A DNA stretch of 64,000 bases, from the NCBI GenBank assembly GCA_947167155.1, contig CAMVHB010000001.1, forward strand, positions 1 to 64,000, given 5' to 3'. This document shows, piece after piece, positions 59,153 through 64,000 of this stretch. Both the position numbers and the translations under genes were made by a program. This DNA comes from an uncultured Lachnospiraceae bacterium. GTDB lineage: Bacteria; Bacillota; Clostridia; Lachnospirales; Lachnospiraceae. Under the pieces are notes generated by a model. The model had not been told where the DNA came from. It did not search any database and saw only the letters and a list, made by a program, of their open reading frames with translations. How positions within the stretch are numbered: the stretch's first letter is position 1; every line of letters begins with the position of its first letter.

Positions 59153-60084
59153 TTTTCGCATTCCTTTTCGTTCAATATCTCAGAGATCACATATATCGGC
59201 CTGTTCTTTGCCTCGTTGAAGATATTGCCTATATAGATCCCGACCACGCCGATCGCCGCGAGGATAAGACCGCCCATCAAAAATACTGAGGCGATGAGCG
59301 AAGCCCAGCCTGTTGTGACATCATTGAAGGCGAACTTCCTGATGATGAGGCAGATGATGAAGATGAGCGAGATAAGTGACATCGTAAAGCCAAGTCCCAC
59401 GGAAAAAATGAGGGGCTTGTTCGACTGGGAGGTGATGATCTCCGATGCCATCTTGAGCTTCTTTTTGAAGCTGTAGGAGGACTTTCCCGAGAATCGCTCC
59501 TCAGCCGGAAGGTCGATCACAGCTTCGTTGAAGCCCAGCCATTTGATGAACATGGTGTAGGCCCTGTTGTGCTCCCGCATTGAGCAGTAGGCATCTATCA
59601 CCTTTCGCTTTGCGATGGAGAAATTGTTGATCGAGCTGTCATAGGTCCCTTCGGTGAAATAGTCATAGACCTTGTAAAAAAGCTTTGAGAAAAATTTTGT
59701 GGCGCCTGAATCTACACGGCCCTGTCGTCTTGAAAATACTACATCATAGCCTTCTTTAAGCTTTTCATAAAGAAGCGCTATATTCTCAGGTCGATCCTGA
59801 AGATCGCAGTCCATCACGACCACCGCATCTCCGCGGCTTTTGTCAAGACCTGCAGTTATCGCCCTTATCTGTCCGAAATTTCTTGAGAGATTGATCCCGA
59901 TCACCTTTTCGTCCTCAGCGCATATCTTTTCGATATCGATCCAGGAACCCTGGGGACAGCAGTCATTTACGAGGATGATCTCGTAATCCGAAGTAATCTT
60001 TGAAAGGCTTTCCGTAAGCCTCCTGTGAAGCTCAAAGAGAGCGGCTCTGCAGCCATAGACCGGGATCACAACAGATATATCCAT
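59149..60084 (-). CDS. Polyprenyl-phosphate glycosyltransferase (GT2, ArnC/DPM type)
   Basis: This 311-residue protein has a GT-A catalytic domain (ISVVIPVYGC, VVMDCDLQDRPENI with the metal-binding DxD) and two C-terminal membrane helices (about 230-252 and 265-290). This is the layout of ArnC, GtrB and dolichol-phosphate mannose synthases, which move a sugar from a nucleotide to a polyprenyl phosphate. It should make undecaprenyl-phosphate amino sugar here. Its start overlaps the aminotransferase stop by one base (TGATG). Confidence 0.92.
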   Translation of the reverse strand: MDISVVIPVYGCRAALFELHRRLTESLSKITSDYEIILVNDCCPQGSWIDIEKICAEDEKVIGINLSRNFGQIRAITAGLDKSRGDAVVVMDCDLQDRPENIALLYEKLKEGYDVVFSRRQGRVDSGATKFFSKLFYKVYDYFTEGTYDSSINNFSIAKRKVIDAYCSMREHNRAYTMFIKWLGFNEAVIDLPAEERFSGKSSYSFKKKLKMASEIITSQSNKPLIFSVGLGFTMSLISLIFIICLIIRKFAFNDVTTGWASLIASVFLMGGLILAAIGVVGIYIGNIFNEAKNRPIYVISEILNEKECEK

Positions 60085-61208
60085 CAGAAGAACTCCTTCA
60101 CGGTCTTTATCACCTTTGAAACATCTTCATCTGAAATTCCATAATACATCGGAAGTCTCGTCAGTCTCTCGCTTTCCTTTGTTGTAAAAATATCCTCTCC
60201 GAAAAAGCGGCCGAACTTTTTCCCTGCCGGTGCGGAATGAAGAGGAACATAATGAAAAGCTGACTGGACGCCGTTTTCCTTGAGATATGAGATGAAGGCC
60301 GTCCTCTCGGAAAGGTCAGAGAGCTTCACATAATACATATGTGCATTATGGACCAGGTCTTTTGGAATCACGGGAAGTTGGAGCTTTCCTTCTTTTTCAA
60401 GCGGGCGAAGGGCTTCATCATATTTTTTCCAGGTAGAGAGCCTGTCTTCATTGATCTCGTCTGCTATCTCAAGCTGCGCCCAGAGATAGGCAGCATTGAT
60501 GTCGCTTGGCAGATAGCTTGAGCCGTAGTCCACCCAGGAATATTTGTCCACCTGGCCCCTGAAATACTGGGCACGGTTCGTGCCCTTCTCACGCATTATC
60601 TCTGCGGGAAGAATATCGGACTCATTATTGATGAGGATAGCGCCGCCCTCTCCCATTGAATAATTTTTCGTTTCATGGAAGGAGAAGCAGCCGAAATCAC
60701 CTATTGTGCCAAGCGACCTGCCCTTGTATTCACTCATTATGCCCTGGGCCGCATCCTCTATGACTTTAAGACCATGCCTTTTTGCGATATCCATAATGGT
60801 ATCCATCTCGCATGAGACTCCGGCGTAATGAACAGCGATGATCGCCTTTGTTTTTTCGGTGATCGCTTCTTCTATCTTTGTTTCATCAATATTCATAGTA
60901 TCGGGTCTGATATCGACAAAGACGAGCCGCGCGCCAAAGAGCACGGGCGCGTTTGCGGTGGAGGAAAAGGTAAAGCTTGGAAGTATCACCTCATCTCCCG
61001 CCTTGATGCCTGAAAGATAACATGCCATCTCAAGGGCTGAGGTTGCAGAGGTCGTGAGGAGGACCTTTTTTGCATTGAACCTCTCCTCTATCCACTTCTC
61101 GCATTTCTTCGTAAACTGTCCGTCGCCGCAGATCTTCTTTGAATCCACGGCCTCTTTCATGTATGAAAATTCTCTTCCGGTAAATGTCGGAACATTGAAA
61201 TCTATCAT
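60084..61208 (-). CDS. DegT/WecE-type sugar 4-aminotransferase
   Basis: This 374-residue PLP enzyme of the DegT/DnrJ/EryC1/StrS family closely resembles WecE/RffA, which aminates dTDP-4-keto-6-deoxyglucose. LPSFTFSSTANAPVLFGA, VIEDAAQGIMSEYKG and the PLP-lysine motif FHETKNY are typical, as is WVDYGSSYLPSDINAAYLWAQ (split here as two parts near 225-245). AGGAAAAAATA precedes the ATG. It opens the six-gene cluster and lies 15 bases after prfC. No glucose-1-phosphate thymidylyltransferase or dehydratase lies nearby, so the nucleotide sugar comes from elsewhere. Confidence 0.92.
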   Translation of the reverse strand: MIDFNVPTFTGREFSYMKEAVDSKKICGDGQFTKKCEKWIEERFNAKKVLLTTSATSALEMACYLSGIKAGDEVILPSFTFSSTANAPVLFGARLVFVDIRPDTMNIDETKIEEAITEKTKAIIAVHYAGVSCEMDTIMDIAKRHGLKVIEDAAQGIMSEYKGRSLGTIGDFGCFSFHETKNYSMGEGGAILINNESDILPAEIMREKGTNRAQYFRGQVDKYSWVDYGSSYLPSDINAAYLWAQLEIADEINEDRLSTWKKYDEALRPLEKEGKLQLPVIPKDLVHNAHMYYVKLSDLSERTAFISYLKENGVQSAFHYVPLHSAPAGKKFGRFFGEDIFTTKESERLTRLPMYYGISDEDVSKVIKTVKEFF

Positions 61209-61223
61209 TATTTTTTCCTGTGA

Positions 61224-62810
61224 TCAGTTTCTCGCAAACTCGGAAAGGATGAGGCCTTTGTTACGCTCCTCCGTCATCCTTATGGACCACTCGTTCGCCC
61301 AGAGAAGGAGCGGTCTGCCCTTCAGGTCCTTCACCTTCTTCATATCGCTCGTGCCGCTGATGCTTTCCATATCTATTCCTTCATTTTCAACCCAGCGGAT
61401 GTATTCATAAGGCAGCATCTCAAGGCCTATCTCCACATTGTATTCATGGGTGAGCCTGAATTTCAGCACATCAAACTGCAGCACACCGACGACGCCGACT
61501 ATGATCTCCTCCATGCCGGTATTGTACTCTTGGAAGATCTGGATGGCGCCCTCCTGCGCGATCTGCTCTATGCCCTTCATGAACTGCTTTCTCTTCATGG
61601 TATCGACCTGCCTCACCCTCGCAAAATGCTCGGGTGCGAAGGTCGGTATGCCTTCAAAAGCGAAGTGCTCCTTTGAGGTCGTCACGGTGTCACCGATCGA
61701 ATATATACCGGGATCGAAGAGTCCTATGATGTCACCTGCAAAGGCGGTATCCACCACGTGCCGCTCCTCCGCCATCATGACCTGGGGCTGGGAGAGCCTT
61801 ATCTCCTTTTGTCCCTGCACATGAAAAGCCGTCATCCCTGACTCAAATTTTCCGGAAACTATCCTCATAAAGGCTATCCTGTCGCGGTGAGCCTTGTTCA
61901 TGTTCGCCTGGATCTTGAAAATGAAGCCGGAAAAATCAGAAGAATCAGGCTCTATCATTCCCTTGTCCGAGTTCCTTTTGAGAGGCGGTGTCGTCATTTG
62001 AAGAAAATAATGAAGGAAGGTCTCGACTCCGAAGTTCAAAAGAGCCGACCCGAAGAAGACCGGTGAAAGCTTTCCGTTTCGGACCTTCTCAAGATCAAAT
62101 TCCTCCCCTGCTCCGTCTAAAAGTTCAAGGACAGCGTTTAAGCTTTCCTTTTCATCTTCGGAAACAAAGGAGGAAAGTTCAGGCGAATCAAGAGCTATGT
62201 CCTGCTCCTTTCCCTCCTTTGTGCCCTTCATGGTATCGGAAAATATCCTGACATTCTTTGTATTCCTGTCGTATATCCCCCGAAATTCCTTTCCGGAGCC
62301 TATAGGGAGATTGACGGGACAGACTGAAAGGCCGAGATTATTTTCTATATCATCGAGGAGTTCAAAGGTATCCTTCGCGTCACGGTCCATCTTGTTTATA
62401 AAAGTAAAGACCGGAATGCCGCGCATCGAGACTACCTTAAAGAGCTTCTTGGTCTGGGGCTCGACACCCTTTGAGGCATCAATCACCATCACGGCGGAAT
62501 CCGCAGCCATCAGGGTTCTGTAGGTATCCTCCGAAAAGTCCTGGTGTCCGGGCGTATCAAGTATGTTGATACAGTAATCCAGGTACTCAAACTGAAGCAC
62601 AGAGCTCGTTACGGATATTCCCCTCTCCTTTTCTATCTCCATCCAGTCCGAAACCGCGTGTCGGGCGGTAGCTTTCCCCTTTACTGATCCCGCGGTATTG
62701 ATCTGTCCGCCGTAGAGCAGGAATTTTTCCGTAAGGGTGGTCTTTCCCGCATCAGGGTGCGATATTATCGCAAAGGTCCTTCTTCTTTTGATCTCTTCTA
62801 TATCCTTCAT
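61224..62810 (-). CDS. prfC: Peptide chain release factor 3
   Basis: This 528-residue GTPase recycles RF1 and RF2 after termination. G1 SHPDAGKTT (17-25), the switch region ERGISVTSSV, G3 DTPGHQD and G4 NKMD are intact. RF3-specific length and domains II and III distinguish it from EF-G and LepA. A rpsU terminator lies upstream, so it may have its own weak promoter near 62860-62890 or rely on read-through. The amino-sugar cluster follows after 15 bases. Confidence 0.95.
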   Translation of the reverse strand: MKDIEEIKRRRTFAIISHPDAGKTTLTEKFLLYGGQINTAGSVKGKATARHAVSDWMEIEKERGISVTSSVLQFEYLDYCINILDTPGHQDFSEDTYRTLMAADSAVMVIDASKGVEPQTKKLFKVVSMRGIPVFTFINKMDRDAKDTFELLDDIENNLGLSVCPVNLPIGSGKEFRGIYDRNTKNVRIFSDTMKGTKEGKEQDIALDSPELSSFVSEDEKESLNAVLELLDGAGEEFDLEKVRNGKLSPVFFGSALLNFGVETFLHYFLQMTTPPLKRNSDKGMIEPDSSDFSGFIFKIQANMNKAHRDRIAFMRIVSGKFESGMTAFHVQGQKEIRLSQPQVMMAEERHVVDTAFAGDIIGLFDPGIYSIGDTVTTSKEHFAFEGIPTFAPEHFARVRQVDTMKRKQFMKGIEQIAQEGAIQIFQEYNTGMEEIIVGVVGVLQFDVLKFRLTHEYNVEIGLEMLPYEYIRWVENEGIDMESISGTSDMKKVKDLKGRPLLLWANEWSIRMTEERNKGLILSEFARN

Positions 62811-62825
62811 AATACTCTTTCTGAC

Positions 62826-62862
62826 AGAAGAAAAGCCGCAAAAATACTTCTTTGCGGCTTTG
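62826..62862 (-). terminator. Terminator of rpsU
   Basis: On the minus strand AAAGCCGCAAA (62861-62851) pairs with TTTGCGGCTTT (62842-62832), followed by TCTTCT. It lies between rpsU and prfC. Confidence 0.8.
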
Positions 62863-62889
62863 AAAAATCATAAAATGTTTCGTTTTTGA

Positions 62890-63066
62890 TCACTTGAACT
62901 TGCGCTTGCGGGCTGCCTCAGATTTCTTCTTACGCTTAACGCTCGGCTTCTCGTAATGCTCACGCTTTCTGATCTCCTGCAGTATACCTGCGTTTGCGCA
63001 GCTCCTCTTGAAACGGCGGAGTGCGTTGTCCAAAGACTCATTTTCTTTTACTGTAACGCTCGACAT
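62890..63066 (-). CDS. rpsU: 30S ribosomal protein S21
   Basis: This 58-residue basic protein has the S21 signature [18 protein letters not shown] and a Lys/Arg-rich tail ([15 protein letters not shown]). It joins the 30S platform near the anti-Shine-Dalgarno sequence and helps initiation. The ATG at 63066 is chosen because GGGAGGG lies eight bases upstream; the longer frame to 63153 reads through the leader. A single-gene unit with its own promoter (63142-63169) and terminator. Confidence 0.97.
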   Translation of the reverse strand: MSSVTVKENESLDNALRRFKRSCANAGILQEIRKREHYEKPSVKRKKKSEAARKRKFK

Positions 63067-63141
63067 CTCTTTATCCCTCCCTTCGGCCGCAGATTTTTGG
63101 CGTACCGTGCGGGCTCTCGGCATTTTTAAGACACAGACGGC

Positions 63142-63169
63142 ATTATAACACAAAAAACGCCTCAGTCAA
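63142..63169 (-). promoter_or_regulatory. rpsU promoter
   Basis: TTGACT (63169-63164) and a perfect TATAAT (63147-63142) are 16 bases apart on the minus strand. The -35 sits in the loop of an inverted repeat (AAAAAACGC at 63151-63159 pairs with GCGTTTTTT at 63172-63180). The leader is about 70 bases. Confidence 0.75.
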
Positions 63170-63242
63170 CAGCGTTTTTTACGCGTCTTCCTGCCTCCTC
63201 CACATATCAAGCACAATTAATTTATCATTTTTCAAGCTTTTA

Positions 63243-63271
63243 TTGTGTATTTTTATCAAAACTGTTATTAT
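63243..63271 (+). promoter_or_regulatory. Promoter of the EAL/HDOD-family gene
   Basis: TTGTGT (63243-63248) and TATTAT (63266-63271) are 17 bases apart. The leader is about 40 bases and ends in TTGGAGG. No riboswitch is visible. Confidence 0.6.
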
Positions 63272-63317
63272 AGTCAAGGTAGTATGTAAATTTTGCTATT
63301 ACTTGGAGGAAAACAAC

Positions 63318-64000
63318 ATGCTCGCTACTCTGGTTCCCGTTTTTAATGACAAGATGCTTGTCAGCGCATACATAGTATATGCCAGAAAAAACGAGATATT
63401 CAAGAACCCGCTCCTTCTCGGAACTGCGTCACTTGACGGTGCTGGAAATGTCGCGGAATTCGAAGTCGTGCAGAGCGCAGGTCTTGCAGTTCTTTCGGGT
63501 GACAGAGAGGTCTTTGTTCCCGTCAATTCCCTTGCAATTTATTCGGATCTCAAGAGACAGTGCCTTGTACCTCCGAAGATGACAGTCCTGCTCCTTGACA
63601 GTGATGTCAAACCTACGGAGCAGAATATCATACGATTGGCTGAGCTCAAGAAAATGGGCTTTCAGATAGCCTTCCGCGAGATACCTCAGACTGAGTTTGC
63701 TGCTTATCAGCCCATCTTCAAGCTTTCCGACATCCTCTTCCTTGATGCAAAGAGCGCAAATATGCAGGCTATAAGGCTCTTCATCAGGAAGTATTTCCCG
63801 AACATCAGGATCCTTATTTCAAATATCGATACCGAGGGCGCTTTTGACAGTCTGAAAAAGGACGGCCCGTCAGACCTTTATCAGGGCGAGTTCTTCAGGG
63901 TGCCGAAGGAGAATTCCGACACTGCCCTCTCCCCTCTGAAGGCGAATTATATCAGGCTCCTCAATGTAGTCAACAAGCCTGATTTCGACCTTACAGATGC
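63318..64000 (+). CDS. EAL/HDOD-family signalling protein (partial, runs off the right edge)
   Basis: An ATG at 63318, seven bases after GGAGG, opens a frame that remains open for 227 codons to the window end. The protein starts MLATLVPVFNDKMLVSAYIV and contains a barrel-like region with ILFLDAKS and LYQGEFFRVPKEN (a degenerate EAL domain). KANYIRLLNVVNKPDFDLTD near the edge matches the entry to the HDOD domain of YuxH-type proteins. Catalytic EAL residues are not evident, so it may bind rather than cut cyclic di-GMP. It is divergent from rpsU. The C-terminal HDOD domain lies outside the window. Confidence 0.8.
   Translation, partial: MLATLVPVFNDKMLVSAYIVYARKNEIFKNPLLLGTASLDGAGNVAEFEVVQSAGLAVLSGDREVFVPVNSLAIYSDLKRQCLVPPKMTVLLLDSDVKPTEQNIIRLAELKKMGFQIAFREIPQTEFAAYQPIFKLSDILFLDAKSANMQAIRLFIRKYFPNIRILISNIDTEGAFDSLKKDGPSDLYQGEFFRVPKENSDTALSPLKANYIRLLNVVNKPDFDLTD

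Noticed and set aside
63271..63317. Search for a cyclic-di-GMP riboswitch before the EAL/HDOD-family gene and the GGDEF operon
   Set aside because: Leaders are short or lack the conserved riboswitch core. Nothing was found.

Overview
The window looks like chromosomal DNA of a Gram-positive, low-to-mid GC Firmicute of the Clostridia, most likely a member of the Lachnospiraceae. This is inferred from gene content: RNase Y, the yerC-pcrA pair, an AsnA-type asparagine synthetase, an Ia-type DAHP synthase with a small N-terminal regulatory domain, a GAAC-N4-GTTC type LexA box in front of recA, strong AGGAGG ribosome binding sites and tRNA genes without encoded CCA. Nearly all of it is dense housekeeping sequence, mostly on the minus strand. 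Only the first 1.9 kb looks accessory.

Layout. 1-1950: a gene start at the left edge, an array of TCGAAAAGGTG direct repeats interrupted by a MITE-like insertion, two membrane XRE regulators and a second short direct-repeat array. 1955-8492: an RlmD-type methyltransferase, a small acidic membrane protein, pcrA, yerC, asnA and asnS. 8685-14729: a three-gene cyclic-di-GMP operon (GGDEF-EAL plus two duplicated membrane GGDEF proteins), followed by a candidate C-rich small RNA. 14987-16627: a flavin reductase and ilvE. 16744-22969: an operon of a ComEA-like lipoprotein, a response regulator, a histidine kinase, a GerMN lipoprotein and ComEC. 23017-29355: arginine biosynthesis, argC-GNAT-argJ-argB-argD, with argG divergent. 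29377-34360: ligA, metA, rluF, an SH3 protein and tRNA-Arg. 34382-40793: aroK, aroD and aroE behind a MacAB-type exporter and a PIN/NYN-like protein. 40860-46392: a Nudix hydrolase, RNase Y, tRNA-Val, a HerA-like ATPase and an M32 carboxypeptidase. 46523-50042: an HD-GYP protein, a zinc-ribbon membrane protein and a lipoprotein. 50176-54058: an aroF-pheA-thioesterase-surE-acetyltransferase operon behind a phenylalanine leader-peptide attenuator. 54180-55979: recX and recA with a LexA box. 56251-61208: a tight six-gene cluster that looks like an undecaprenyl-linked amino-sugar pathway. 61224-64000: prfC, rpsU and a partial EAL/HDOD-family protein.

How genes work together. The aromatic genes are split in two: the entry enzyme and the Phe-specific branch under apparent Phe attenuation, and three mid-pathway enzymes behind an exporter. 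Cyclic-di-GMP turnover is heavily represented, with two cyclases, one cyclase/phosphodiesterase, one HD-GYP phosphodiesterase and one EAL/HDOD-family protein. The best candidates for undescribed biology are the Phe-rich leader peptide attenuator (53883-54058), the C-rich small RNA candidate (14871-14971), the ComEA/two-component/GerMN/ComEC operon, the amino-sugar cluster and the interrupted iteron array. All functional calls come from reading sequence and family motifs. No database search was possible.
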